DNA of 64,000 nucleotides from CALGSZ01 sp042408955 (GCA_042408955.1 JBHOQQ010000017.1:1-64000), one strand, 5' to 3'. Shown: positions 9,478 through 20,315, numbered from the stretch's first letter. The notes: generated by a model from the letters alone, not told the origin. Translations and numbers: made by a program.

Positions 9478-9512
9478 TGCGATGTTTGACGACTCGCGGA
9501 AGGAGAACGCAG

Positions 9513-11264
9513 ATGAGGCCGAAAATGCTCGTGTCCCTGATCGCGCTCGTCAGTCTCTTGGCAGTCGCCGTTGTGCCGGTGCGTGCCGCACAAACGACGG
9601 CCGACCGCAGCGAAACTCTCAAGATCGCCATCGGCGAGCGGATTGAGGATCCAACAAACTTCAACATCACGTCCTGGAGCGTGAGCCGATCTGCAACGGG
9701 TCTCCATCAACTCGCATACGAGTACTTCTTCTACAACAACCTGCAGACTGGCGAGTTCATCCCCTGGCTGGCAACCGGCTTCGAATACAGCCCAGACTTC
9801 TCGAGCTTGACGGTGACGTTGCGCGACGGCGTGACGTGGAGTGACGGCCAGCCCTTCACGGCGGATGACGTCGTCTTCACCTACGACACCATGCGCGCGA
9901 ATCCAACGATGGCCTGGGCGGAGGAGGCCAACAAGCGCGTGGCCTCGGTCGAGAAGATTGACAACCTGACCGTCAAATTCAATCTTACCGAGCCAAACCC
10001 GCGCTATCACTTGAACCGCGAGGCCTTCCCGGCAGTCGGAATCTGGGGCGGTATCACCATTCTCCCCAAGCATATTTGGGAAGGGCAGGATCCGCTGACG
10101 TTCAAGAACAACCCACCGATTGGCACCGGACCCTACCGCTTGGTCGATGCGACTCAAACGTCGGTCACTTGGGAGCGGCGTGACGATTGGTGGGCCACCA
10201 AGGTCTTTGGTGTCAAGCCCGCACCCCGCATCGTCCAATTCGTCAATCTGGGCGCGGAGACAAACGTGGCGTTCGCCCTGGCGAACAATGAGATTGATAC
10301 GCCGTTCATCGGCATCCTGTCGGCAGGATCCTTCCAGGAAGTGGCACGGCGGAACGCTAAGGTCCGCGCCTGGTATACCGAGCCACCATACGCGTGGTCC
10401 GATCCCTGCCCACGGGCGTTGATGATCCAAAACGCTAACCCGCCACTCGATAAGAAAGAAGTGCGTTGGGCAATCTCCTATCTGATCGATCGGCAAGCGA
10501 TTGTGGATCTTGCCTATGAGGGCACGACGGTCCCGGCGTGGGGCATCTGGCCCGAATATGACGGCAACAAGCCCTACTTCGACGCGATTGCCGATCTGCG
10601 CGAGCAGTACCCGTCTGCTACCCACGATCCAGCCAAGGCCGAGGAGCTCTTCACCCAGGCGGGCGTCGATCCGAAGACTCTCAAGCTGCGGTATCTCGTC
10701 AACGCCGACTCGAATGAGGAGATGAAGGTCGCCCAGGTGCTAGCGGATCAGCTCAATGCCGCGGGGTTAAACGTTGAGGTGCAGCCGCTCAGTGGTGGTC
10801 CGCTCAATGACGCGATCCTGCGTGGCGAGTACGATCTGAAGCTCCACTCCTTCTGTCCCGGCTATATCGTCGAGAATCTTGAGCTCTTCCACAGCAAGTT
10901 CTACGTCCCGCTCGGGCAGATGGCGCCGTGGTACGAGCGGAACTCGTTCCGGTATCAGAATCCGCAGCTCGACGCGATCGTTGACAAGATGTTCCAGGTA
11001 CCGCCGGACCAGGAGCAGCAACTGATCGATCTCTACAAGCAGGCGATGGCCATCTGGCTGGACGACCTGCCGGTAGTGCCGGTCGTCCAGGCGCCCGCGT
11101 TGGTGCCGTTCAACTTCACCTACTGGGACAACTGGCCGACCGCGGAGAATCCGTGGAACATGCCAGTGAGCTGGTGGGCAACGTTTAATTTGGTAATCAG
11201 CGGCTATCCCGATCCAAAGACAGGTGAATGGATCGGCGGCATAAAGCCCGCTGGTGAAGAGTAG
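9513..11264 (+). CDS. Extracellular solute-binding protein, family 5
   Basis: Periplasmic-type/lipid-free substrate receptor of the peptide ABC importer, 583 aa. N-terminal signal peptide: MRPKMLV, a hydrophobic core, then cleavage near VPVRAAQT. SBP_bac_5 features follow: LRDGVTWSDGQPFTADDVVFTYD near residue 110 and the PPIGTGPYRLVD segment near 205. Start at ATG 9513 is supported by AGGAG with 7-nt spacing; the frame extends upstream but without a signal peptide there. There is no lipobox cysteine, so anchoring is not obvious. The ATPase genes lie before it and the permeases after it, an ATP-ATP-SBP-permease-permease order. Confidence 0.92.
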   Translation: MRPKMLVSLIALVSLLAVAVVPVRAAQTTADRSETLKIAIGERIEDPTNFNITSWSVSRSATGLHQLAYEYFFYNNLQTGEFIPWLATGFEYSPDFSSLTVTLRDGVTWSDGQPFTADDVVFTYDTMRANPTMAWAEEANKRVASVEKIDNLTVKFNLTEPNPRYHLNREAFPAVGIWGGITILPKHIWEGQDPLTFKNNPPIGTGPYRLVDATQTSVTWERRDDWWATKVFGVKPAPRIVQFVNLGAETNVAFALANNEIDTPFIGILSAGSFQEVARRNAKVRAWYTEPPYAWSDPCPRALMIQNANPPLDKKEVRWAISYLIDRQAIVDLAYEGTTVPAWGIWPEYDGNKPYFDAIADLREQYPSATHDPAKAEELFTQAGVDPKTLKLRYLVNADSNEEMKVAQVLADQLNAAGLNVEVQPLSGGPLNDAILRGEYDLKLHSFCPGYIVENLELFHSKFYVPLGQMAPWYERNSFRYQNPQLDAIVDKMFQVPPDQEQQLIDLYKQAMAIWLDDLPVVPVVQAPALVPFNFTYWDNWPTAENPWNMPVSWWATFNLVISGYPDPKTGEWIGGIKPAGEE

Positions 11265-11324
11265 TGAGATGCACGGTGGCCGCCTGAACAAGGGCCGGGC
11301 GGCCACCAGCTAAGAGGTCGCGCG

Positions 11325-12341
11325 ATGGGCGGATCCCTAGCCTATTTGGTCGAACGGTTCGTTATCTTTGTCGCCACGGTCGCGATCTCGGTGACAGTGG
11401 TGTTCTTTGTGCCACGGCTCGTGCCCGGGGATCCGCTCGGAGCGATCTACATCAAGCTCGCTGGTGTCGGCGCGAGCGCCGGTGGGGAAGCGCTCGTGCA
11501 GGAGTATCGCCACCGGTTTGGGCTCGATAAGAGCCTTATGGCCCAGTATGTGTCGTACGTGCGGGAGCTGTCCCAGGGAAATCTTGGCTACTCCATCTCC
11601 AGCTTTCCGACGCCCGTCTCCGACCGGCTGCGCTCAGCGGTGCCGTGGACCATTGGCCTGCTTGGGCTGACGACAGTGATAAGCTGGGTGCTGGGAACCT
11701 TGCTGGGCGCGGCCGTCGGGTGGATGGGTGGGCGCTCCCGCCCGCTCCAAGCGCTGGTTCCCATCGCGCTCGTTCTCTACACCACCCCGTACTACATCCT
11801 GGCGATCATCCTGATCTATGTGCTGGCATTTCGCTGGCCGGTCTTTCCCCTCTCGGGTGCCTATTCTGCTGGCACGCAACCGGAATGGAGTCTTGATTTC
11901 GCGCTCGATGTCATTCGCCATGGCACGCTGCCAGCCCTCAGCATTGTGCTCGTGTCGCTCGGCTGGTGGTTTCTCAGCATGCGTAGCTTGATCATCGCCG
12001 AGCAGGGGCAAGACTACATCCTGTGGGCCGAGGCGAAGGGTCTGCCTCGGCGGCGCATCTTCTGGGCGTACGCACTTCGCAATGCCCTCTTGCCTCAGGC
12101 GACCGGCCTCGCGCTTTCGCTCGGCCACATCGTCGGAGGCGCCTTAATCACCGAGGCCATCTTCGCCTACCCCGGACTCGGCTGGCTCATCTACACGTCA
12201 ATCAAAGGCTTAGATTATCCCGTCATTCAGGGAGGGGTTCTCTTACTGATCCTGTCTGTCGCTACAGCGAACCTCACCATCGATCTGCTCTATCCCCTGA
12301 TTGATCCCCGGATTCGCTCCGGGGCAACGAGAAATGGATAG
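11325..12341 (+). CDS. Peptide-type ABC transporter permease (DppB/OppB family)
   Basis: Inner-membrane permease, 338 aa, with an N-terminal transmembrane helix starting near residue 8, a cytoplasmic/periplasmic stretch containing the FGLDKSL segment typical of DppB, and further helices from about residue 105. The ATPase-coupling EAA loop is recognisable as EAKGLPRRRIFWAYALRNAL near residue 236. ATG start with AAGAGG upstream. Ends 2 bp before the second permease. Probably forms the translocation channel with it. Confidence 0.92.
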   Translation: MGGSLAYLVERFVIFVATVAISVTVVFFVPRLVPGDPLGAIYIKLAGVGASAGGEALVQEYRHRFGLDKSLMAQYVSYVRELSQGNLGYSISSFPTPVSDRLRSAVPWTIGLLGLTTVISWVLGTLLGAAVGWMGGRSRPLQALVPIALVLYTTPYYILAIILIYVLAFRWPVFPLSGAYSAGTQPEWSLDFALDVIRHGTLPALSIVLVSLGWWFLSMRSLIIAEQGQDYILWAEAKGLPRRRIFWAYALRNALLPQATGLALSLGHIVGGALITEAIFAYPGLGWLIYTSIKGLDYPVIQGGVLLLILSVATANLTIDLLYPLIDPRIRSGATRNG

Positions 12342-12343
12342 CC

Positions 12344-13237
12344 ATGGCCGTCGCCACTGCCGCTGAAGCCGTCCAACCGCGTCACGCCGCGCACCGCGGT
12401 TTTGTCACGATCTTGCTTGGTAACCGGAAATTCGTCGTTGGTGCGGCAGTATTCCTCACCCTTTTACTCGCCGCTCTGGTCGGTAGTCTCACCGTGGAGC
12501 CCAACGAGCGGCGGACAGGGGCCTTTCCTGCGCGCCGGGCACCGGGCGCTGCGGCCATCCTCGGCACGACGTCACTCGGTCAGAGCGTGGCGATTCAACT
12601 GACTGAAGCGATCCCTAACTCGATGCAAGTAGGGTTGATCGCGGCCACGATCGGCACGGTCTTCGGCGCCCTGATCGGTCTCACGAGCGGATTTTTCGGC
12701 GGCCGAACCGATGCGGCACTGCGCGTCCTGATAGACGTCTTTCTGGCGATTCCTTCGCTGCTCTTCCTCATCCTGATCGCTTCGCTGCTCAAGGGCGTCA
12801 GCGTGACGACCATGGCGCTTATCATCGGTCTTTTCGCCTGGTCCTGGCCGGCGCGAGCGGTTCGCGCTCAAGCCTTGAGTCTCAAGGAGCGTCCGTTCGT
12901 GCGGATCGCCCGGCTGTCTGGCATGTCCGGGATTGAAATCGTCGTGCGAGAACTTCTTCCGCATATGCTGACCTGGCTTGGTGCGAATTTCCTCAACGCC
13001 TTCATCGCGGCGATCCTCGCTGAGTCCGGCCTGTCAATCCTGGGGCTTGGCCCTCAGCGTGATATGACGCTTGGCATGATGATTTACTGGTCGCTCAGTT
13101 ATGGCGCCATTTTGCAAAATCTCTGGTGGTGGTGGCTCACACCAGTTATAACGCTGATGGTGCTGTTCCTCTCACTCTATCTGGTTCATCTCGGTTTAGA
13201 TGAGGTGGGAAATCCGCGATTGCGCTCTCGCGCTTAG
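12344..13237 (+). CDS. Peptide-type ABC transporter permease (DppC/OppC family)
   Basis: Second membrane permease, 297 aa. An N-terminal helix near residues 30-50 is followed by the conserved DppC-like GTTSLGQSV segment and a five-helix core; the EAA-like coupling loop is RIARLSGMSGIEIVVRELL near residue 187. Last gene of the transporter operon, separated by 2 bp from the first permease. Its end lies 20 bp from the convergent TIM-barrel gene, with no clear terminator hairpin in between. Confidence 0.92.
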   Translation: MAVATAAEAVQPRHAAHRGFVTILLGNRKFVVGAAVFLTLLLAALVGSLTVEPNERRTGAFPARRAPGAAAILGTTSLGQSVAIQLTEAIPNSMQVGLIAATIGTVFGALIGLTSGFFGGRTDAALRVLIDVFLAIPSLLFLILIASLLKGVSVTTMALIIGLFAWSWPARAVRAQALSLKERPFVRIARLSGMSGIEIVVRELLPHMLTWLGANFLNAFIAAILAESGLSILGLGPQRDMTLGMMIYWSLSYGAILQNLWWWWLTPVITLMVLFLSLYLVHLGLDEVGNPRLRSRA

Positions 13238-13257
13238 CAGGCTGGCTCTGACGCGAC

Positions 13258-14217
13258 TCAATCTCCAAGCAACCGTCGCATCCGCTCGTAACTCGCCTGA
13301 AGCATGGCGTGCGGCTCGCCAAGTGCGGCCGCATAGCGGTATCTGATCTCCAGCGTAATCGCTCCAGTATAGCCATGGGCGCGTAGTGCCGCCACGTGCT
13401 CATCTATGGGAACCCGATGTGTGACAAGTGGGTAGTGGACGGCTCCGTCCGGTCCAGCGTCGTGCGCATGGACGTGAATGACCCGGGTGAGAAACGCTGA
13501 GCCCGGAATTGGCTGCCAGTTCGGCTCAGTGAGCCGGTTCTCCCAGTCGTGGCCAAGATCCCAGCAAATGCCGATTTTCCGCGAGGCAACCCGCTCGATG
13601 AGCGAGACGATCCCGGTCCGGCTGGCATCGAGCATGGGCGCGGCGGCACGAGCGCGCCGGAGCTCCAAGGCCAAATTGACGCCAGGGAGATCACGCTCGC
13701 AATGGCTCGCGGCCCAGTCAAGGAACTGAACGGTCGCTGTCGCATTGGCGGCCTCACCGGCTTCTGGGAGGTTGGCGCCGTGCACAACCACCACGCAGGT
13801 GCTACCCTGGCGTTGGGCGATCTGGTCAGCCGCAGCCAAAATCGGAAGATACAGGCGCTGGAGGGCATGCCGCTCGGTGTGCCAGCGACGCAATGAGAAT
13901 GGTGGTGTCAAGGGCGCGTGGACGTGGCAGATCAGCCCGGCAGCGTGAAAGCGGCGTATCACCTCGGACCAGTCGGCCTGCACGATGTGCACGCGCACGG
14001 TCTGCTCGTCGGCCGGGCCGTGGTGCAGGACGAGCTCGGCCGATGTAGCGCCCCAGGAGCGTACGCGTGCAAGATAGGCGTCCAAGTGCGCGAGATCCAG
14101 ATCCCACCAGCGCGGAGCCGCGGCAAACTCGCTGGCAAACGCCTGCTCCCGCCGGAGCCAGATCCCACCAGCGCGGAGCCGCGGCGCTGCCAAGAACGAT
14201 CGCCATCGCGTGCTCAA
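13258..14217 (-). CDS. Sugar-phosphate isomerase/epimerase-type TIM-barrel protein, 5' end rearranged
   Basis: Xylose-isomerase-like TIM-barrel family (AP endonuclease 2 superfamily), up to 319 aa. Family-like features include VVVHGANLPEAGEAAN, the metal-site region CWDLGHDWENR and VIHVHAHDAG. The substrate is not evident. The open frame begins at TTG 14217, overlapping the hisS stop (TTGA). However, a 28-bp direct repeat (14097-14124 and 14158-14185, offset 61 bp) shifts the frame: an ATG at 14206 would read straight into the rest of the protein if 61 bp were removed. The first ~35 residues are therefore probably not native. The barrel body looks intact, so the protein may still be made from TTG 14217 or an internal start. 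Confidence 0.75.
   Translation of the reverse strand: MSTRWRSFLAAPRLRAGGIWLRREQAFASEFAAAPRWWDLDLAHLDAYLARVRSWGATSAELVLHHGPADEQTVRVHIVQADWSEVIRRFHAAGLICHVHAPLTPPFSLRRWHTERHALQRLYLPILAAADQIAQRQGSTCVVVVHGANLPEAGEAANATATVQFLDWAASHCERDLPGVNLALELRRARAAAPMLDASRTGIVSLIERVASRKIGICWDLGHDWENRLTEPNWQPIPGSAFLTRVIHVHAHDAGPDGAVHYPLVTHRVPIDEHVAALRAHGYTGAITLEIRYRYAAALGEPHAMLQASYERMRRLLGD
14097..14185. repeat. 28-bp direct repeat at 61-bp offset
   Basis: Identical 28-bp copies lie at 14097-14124 and 14158-14185, separated by 33 bp, inside the 5' end of the TIM-barrel gene. On the minus strand both code for AAPRWWDL-type sequence in one frame, but because 61 is not a multiple of three only the downstream copy is read in that frame. 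This is a partial local duplication. Confidence 0.9.
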
Positions 14218-15566
14218 ACGGTGGTAGGCGCCTGGCTCAGCCGGCCGCGCACAGCACCCGCCAGCTCAGAGAGTGGCACCGCTGCTTGGTGGCCCGTGCG
14301 CAGATCCCTAAGCGTTGCTTCGCCGCGGGCCAGCTCGTCGGCACCGGCGATGACCGCCAGCGGAATGCCCTTACGATCGGCATACTTGAGCTGATCGCCC
14401 AGGCTACGGTTGGGCTGAAGTGAAAAATCGACGTTGATGCCATCCGCACGCAGCGCCTGGGCGATCTCGGCTGCCGGCCCGACGGTATCGGGGAACAGCG
14501 CCACCAACACCTGGGCGACGGTTGGCGGCGTCTCCAGCAAACCGAATTCCTGGACCACCTCGATGATGCGCTCTAGCCCGAGCGAAATGCCCGTGGCCGG
14601 AATAGGGCGCCCCAAGAAGACGCCGATCAAGCCATCATAACGACCGGCGCCGGACACGGCCCCGACCTTCGGCTGATCGACGGTGGCCTCATAGACGGGG
14701 CCGGTGTAGTAATCGAGCCCGCGGGCCAGGCCGAGGTTGAAGCGGTATCGGTCCTGGGGAACGCCAAAGGACGGCAAGAGATCAAACAACTGGCGCAATT
14801 CCTCAACCGCCTCTGGCGCGCCGGGAACGTCCGCCAGACGGACTCGAAGCTCAGCGAGCATTGCCTGCGGATCGTCGGAGATGGTCACCGCCGACAACAC
14901 CTGCTCCGCGACAGGCGCGGAGATTCCGGCCGTTTGCATCTCCCGCAACACGCCCTCGGGGCCGATTTTCTCCAGCTTATCCACCGCGCGGTAGATCGAA
15001 CCTGCCAGTTCGGCAGGCACGCCGCAGGCACGAGCGAGCGCCTCAAGCAGGCGGCGATGATTGATGTGAATCGTGAAATTTGGGAGATTGACCGCGGTCA
15101 GTGCCTCGGCCATGATCGCCACGACTTCCGCATCTGCCAGCATCGATGACGTGCCCGCGATGTCGGCATCGCATTGCCAGAACTCGCGGAATCGCCCACG
15201 CTGTGGATTCTCCGCGCGCCAGACCGGAGCGATGTGGTACCGCTTGAAGGGGAGCACGAGCTCATGCTGGTGCATGGCCACCACGCGGGCAAGGGGAACG
15301 GTGAGGTCATAGCGAAGCCCGACGTCGCGGCCGCCAAGGTCCTGGAAGCGATACATCAGCTTCTCATTCTCGCCGGCCTTCCCAGTCAGCACCTCCAAGT
15401 ACTCAAGCGCTGGCGTATCCAATGGCTCGAAACCGTGGCGTTCGAAGATTTCGCGGAAGATGCCGATAATCCGCTGCCGCAGAATCATCTGTCTGGGTAG
15501 GTAATCGCGGAATCCTTTCAAGACTTGCGGCTTCCGCGTGAGTGTCTTTGCGCGTTGGGTTTCCAA
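14214..15566 (-). CDS. hisS: Histidyl-tRNA synthetase
   Basis: Class II aminoacyl-tRNA synthetase charging tRNA-His, 450 aa from the chosen start. KGFRDYLP, motif 2-like YDLTVPLARVVA and FKRYHIAPVWRAENPQRGR, the histidine-A loop LGLARGLDYYTGPVYEA and motif 3 GISLGLERI are present, followed by a C-terminal anticodon-binding domain with GINVDFSLQPNRSLGDQLK. The frame stays open to 15692 but runs into moaB; TTG 15566 is preferred because GAGGAG lies 11 nt upstream. The end overlaps the next gene by a TTGA quadruplet. Confidence 0.95.
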   Translation of the reverse strand: METQRAKTLTRKPQVLKGFRDYLPRQMILRQRIIGIFREIFERHGFEPLDTPALEYLEVLTGKAGENEKLMYRFQDLGGRDVGLRYDLTVPLARVVAMHQHELVLPFKRYHIAPVWRAENPQRGRFREFWQCDADIAGTSSMLADAEVVAIMAEALTAVNLPNFTIHINHRRLLEALARACGVPAELAGSIYRAVDKLEKIGPEGVLREMQTAGISAPVAEQVLSAVTISDDPQAMLAELRVRLADVPGAPEAVEELRQLFDLLPSFGVPQDRYRFNLGLARGLDYYTGPVYEATVDQPKVGAVSGAGRYDGLIGVFLGRPIPATGISLGLERIIEVVQEFGLLETPPTVAQVLVALFPDTVGPAAEIAQALRADGINVDFSLQPNRSLGDQLKYADRKGIPLAVIAGADELARGEATLRDLRTGHQAAVPLSELAGAVRGRLSQAPTTV

Positions 15567-15618
15567 GGATTGCGTGCTCCTCTGCGACCTAGAACGGTAT
15601 GATGGATCACAAGCAAGG

Positions 15619-16128
15619 CTACTTGCGTAGCTCGTAGACCACGTGTGCAAGCTCTGGCACGATGAGCTTCTCGAGCGCGAGGCGAACGGCATGAGTGGAG
15701 CCAGGAAGGATGAACACGACCGTTCCTCGGTAGACCCCCGCCGTCGCGCGCGATAACATCGCCGCCGGGCCGATTTCCTGGTAGCTCAGCATCCGGAATA
15801 ATTCGCCAAACCCATCGAGACGCTTGTCCAGGATTCTGGAGACAACGTCGTAGGTCGTGTCCCGCGCGGCGATACCGGTGCCACCGTTGGACACGATGGC
15901 ATCCACGCGCGGATCGTTCGCCCAGTCCTCAAGGCACTGGCGAATCTGATCTGGCTCATCCCGCACGATGCGGTAATCCACGATCTCATGACCTGCGCCG
16001 AGCAGGGCCTCTCGAATCGCTGCCCCACTGGCATCGGTCTCGGCGGTGCGCGTGTCGCTAACGGTGAGAATCGCACACCGGATTCGGCCCGGCGCCGAGG
16101 CCCGGTGCTCCTGGACTGACACACTCAC
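15619..16128 (-). CDS. moaB: Molybdenum cofactor biosynthesis protein MoaB/Mog family
   Basis: MoCF-domain protein that adenylates molybdopterin before metal insertion (Mog/MoaB class), 169 aa, single domain. Motifs: LTVSDTRTAETDASG, ivSNGGTGIAARDTT, LSYQEIGPAAMLSRA and FILPGSTHAVRLAL. GTG 16128 overlaps the upstream peptidase stop as GTGA and has GGAGG at a 7-nt spacing, better than the ATG at 16155. The cofactor could serve the CoxL-like molybdoenzyme at 28.9-31.2 kb, but nothing links them physically. Confidence 0.9.
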   Translation of the reverse strand: MSVSVQEHRASAPGRIRCAILTVSDTRTAETDASGAAIREALLGAGHEIVDYRIVRDEPDQIRQCLEDWANDPRVDAIVSNGGTGIAARDTTYDVVSRILDKRLDGFGELFRMLSYQEIGPAAMLSRATAGVYRGTVVFILPGSTHAVRLALEKLIVPELAHVVYELRK

Positions 16129-17357
16129 GAGCGTGCCTCCGCGGTGAGCGCGCATGCCAGCGCCGCATTGCCAGCGAGCGCTTCCGCCATCTTGCGCAGG
16201 CTAATCTGATCATGAATGGTGTGCGCGAAACGCTCTTCGCCGGGCGCGAAGCCGATAGTCGTGATGCCATGGCTTGCGAGGTGACCGCCGTCCGTGGCGA
16301 AGGTCCAGGTGCTCACGGGAACTGACCGACCCAGCAGTGATTCGAGTGCCGCTTGTGCGGTCAGCAGCACCGGGTGATTTGCGGGAGTCTCGAAGCCGCT
16401 CGTCGAGGGCATCGTTGCCGACAGGCCAGTGTAGGTGCGAACCTCCCGGCCAACGATCTCAATCCTCCCGTTGATACCATCGATCTCCCGCTCAACGGCA
16501 GCGACGAGCGGGCGCAATGTCGCCACGAGCGAGTCCACTGTTTCGGAAGGAATCGTGCGCCAGTCGAGGTAGACGGCGAGCGTGGCTGGCGTCACATTTC
16601 CGCTGCGCTGATCGGATTCGATCAGGGTTGGCGCGACGGTTGACGCGCCGAACGTTTCATCAGACCGCATCGGCAAGGATTCCAGGCGGAGTAGGAAGCG
16701 GGCGATCGCGTAATGCGGGTTGATCGCGCGCTCAGGAGCGCTAGCGTGCGCCGACAGGCCCATGAAGCTCACCTTGACGAAGACGCGGCCCCGGTGCCCC
16801 CGGCGTAGCTCGTTGTTCGTCGCCTCCGCCAGCACAGCGGCATCGGTCGGCATGGTCTGCGCGAGATATTCGCTCCCGTAGCCACCCACCTCCTCGAGGA
16901 CGACGCCTACGACGTAGACGTCGCCGTCTGGCTGCAAACGAGCCTCGCGTAAGACTGGCGCGAGATAGACCTGCGCGGCCATCGCGCCCTTGACATCAGA
17001 TGCGCCACGGCCAAAGAGCGTGTCGCCCTCGATCACCGCGGCATACGGTGGGTGAGGCCAAAGTTCGGGATCACCGATATCAACGTGGTCCAGATGCCCG
17101 TTGAATTGAACAGACGGCCCGGTGCCCCGCCCCCGGAGCACCCCGATGACGTTCCCCGCCCGGTCGATCCAAACATCGTCGTAGGCGAGATTATGGAGCT
17201 CCTGAGCCACGAGCTCAGCGATTGCTCGTTCGTCGCCAGGAAGGCTAGGAGTTTGAATGAGCCGCCGCGCGAAATCGATCATCGAGGCGCGATGCTGCTG
17301 GCTTGCCGCCAGAATCGCCTCGCATGCCGCTTGGTTAATGAGCACCGCGCCTGCCAT
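16125..17357 (-). CDS. M20 family metallopeptidase/deacylase (ArgE/DapE/YgeY-like)
   Basis: Zinc-dependent amidohydrolase, 410 aa. Expected metal ligands: FNGHLDHVD near residue 86, GRGASDVKGAMAAQ near 117, EEVGGYGSEY near 150, and a terminal HTIHDQISL near 387. The dimerisation domain sits between. Substrate class cannot be fixed; acetyl-amino acids, peptides or YgeY-like substrates are all possible. ATG with GGGAGGAG just upstream. First gene of a likely peptidase-moaB-hisS-isomerase operon; overlaps moaB by 4 bp. Confidence 0.9.
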   Translation of the reverse strand: MAGAVLINQAACEAILAASQQHRASMIDFARRLIQTPSLPGDERAIAELVAQELHNLAYDDVWIDRAGNVIGVLRGRGTGPSVQFNGHLDHVDIGDPELWPHPPYAAVIEGDTLFGRGASDVKGAMAAQVYLAPVLREARLQPDGDVYVVGVVLEEVGGYGSEYLAQTMPTDAAVLAEATNNELRRGHRGRVFVKVSFMGLSAHASAPERAINPHYAIARFLLRLESLPMRSDETFGASTVAPTLIESDQRSGNVTPATLAVYLDWRTIPSETVDSLVATLRPLVAAVEREIDGINGRIEIVGREVRTYTGLSATMPSTSGFETPANHPVLLTAQAALESLLGRSVPVSTWTFATDGGHLASHGITTIGFAPGEERFAHTIHDQISLRKMAEALAGNAALACALTAEARS

Positions 17358-17617
17358 CGCTCTCCTCCCAGGGCCTATCCTGCCGTGGCCGCTGGCATAA
17401 GCATACCGAAGCGCACCCCGTGCCCGCAGGTTTGATCAAAGCGTGGTGGACCGACTCCTTGGATTGAATGCTCCACGGGCACCGGTGCGCGCCGGCGTCC
17501 GGTCCGCCATCACGCGGGCTTCGAGCTTTGTGCGAGCGGCATGACGCACAGAAGCATGAGCCTCGCGTGCACACGGCACCGACACCGGCAGGCTTTGCAG
17601 TTCAGAAATCACACAGG

Positions 17618-18364
17618 TTAGGTGACCTGCTCAAAAAGCAACGCGCGCTTCACCTCTTCGATAGCCTTGGTGACCTCGATGCCGCGGGGACACGCATCCG
17701 TGCAATTGAAGATGGTGCGGCAGCGCCAAACGCCGGAGCGCTGGTTCAGGATGCGTAGCCGCTCGGTCGCTCCTTGATCGCGGCTATCAAAGATGAAGCG
17801 GTGCGCGTTGACGATGGCCGCCGGTCCCACAAACTCCGGATTCGTCCATGTGATCGGGCAGGCCGTGGTGCACGACGCGCACAAAATGCACTTCGTTGTA
17901 TCGTCGTACCGAGCCCGCTCCTCAGGGGTCTGGAGCCGTTCGCCAGCGCTCGGGGCATCGTCGGCGATCAGGTAGGGTTTGACTGACTTATACCCCTCGA
18001 AAAACGGCTCCATATCAACGACAAGGTCCTTAATCACGGTGAAGCCGAGCAAAGGCTCGATCGTGACTCGCTTGCCAAGCTCACCCATCAGCACCTTGCA
18101 CGCGAGGCGGTTCTTGCCATTGATCCGCATCGCATCGGAGCCGCAAATGCCGTGCGCACACGACCGGCGATAGGTGAGCGTGCCATCATGATGCCACTTG
18201 ACTTGGTTGAGGGCATCGAGGACCCGGTCGTTCGGCTCGACGGTCACCTGATATTCCCGATAAGTTGGTTTTTGAAACTCCGGAACGTCCGGGTTGTAGC
18301 GCTTAATTCTGAGTATGACGTCCACGCATTCCTCCAAATCCCGCTTCGGGTTTATCGCCAGCAT
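17618..18364 (-). CDS. sdhB: Succinate dehydrogenase/fumarate reductase iron-sulfur subunit
   Basis: Electron-transfer subunit of complex II, 248 aa. N-terminal [2Fe-2S] domain with SCAHGICGSDAM near residue 75; C-terminal [4Fe-4S] CILCASCTTACP near 158 and the further cysteines in CRTIFNCTDACPRGI for the 3Fe-4S/4Fe-4S clusters. ATG 18364 chosen over TTG 18376; neither has a good ribosome site. Lies 18 bp after sdhA. No gene for a membrane anchor (SdhC/D) is adjacent in this window. Confidence 0.95.
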   Translation of the reverse strand: MLAINPKRDLEECVDVILRIKRYNPDVPEFQKPTYREYQVTVEPNDRVLDALNQVKWHHDGTLTYRRSCAHGICGSDAMRINGKNRLACKVLMGELGKRVTIEPLLGFTVIKDLVVDMEPFFEGYKSVKPYLIADDAPSAGERLQTPEERARYDDTTKCILCASCTTACPITWTNPEFVGPAAIVNAHRFIFDSRDQGATERLRILNQRSGVWRCRTIFNCTDACPRGIEVTKAIEEVKRALLFEQVT

Positions 18365-18382
18365 CGAGGCGAACAAGCCGCA

Positions 18383-20113
<1,731 letters not shown>

Positions 20114-20169
20114 CGAGGAACCTCCGACCGGTGGAACTCCGCCGTACGGATGGCGGGTAGAGCAGTGGA

Positions 20170-20214
20170 CCGGCCCGCGCGGCCCGACAACCGCTCCAGG
20201 GCAACCGTATCGCC
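20170..20214. repeat. 45-bp direct repeat, copy 1 (upstream of sdhA)
   Basis: Identical over 45 bp to 20935-20979 and in the same orientation. Read on the minus strand it contains the -10 hexamer TACGGT and the first ~28 nt of the presumed sdhA transcript. The two copies flank the parDE module. Confidence 0.92.
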
Positions 20215-20232
20215 ACCGCTTATCGCTGTCAA
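20204..20232 (-). promoter_or_regulatory. Predicted promoter of sdhAB
   Basis: On the minus strand TTGACA (20232-20227), a 17-bp spacer and TACGGT (20209-20204). The -35 is consensus and the spacing ideal. The -10 lies inside the 45-bp repeat. Transcription would start near 20197, about 84 nt before the sdhA ATG. Confidence 0.65.
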
Positions 20233-20315
20233 GCGGCATGATGTGGTGATCAGCGTGAGGCACGCCGAGCGTCTCGCTGGCGCAGAAATGGGCAATCGAG
20301 CGATGGGAGGACTTG

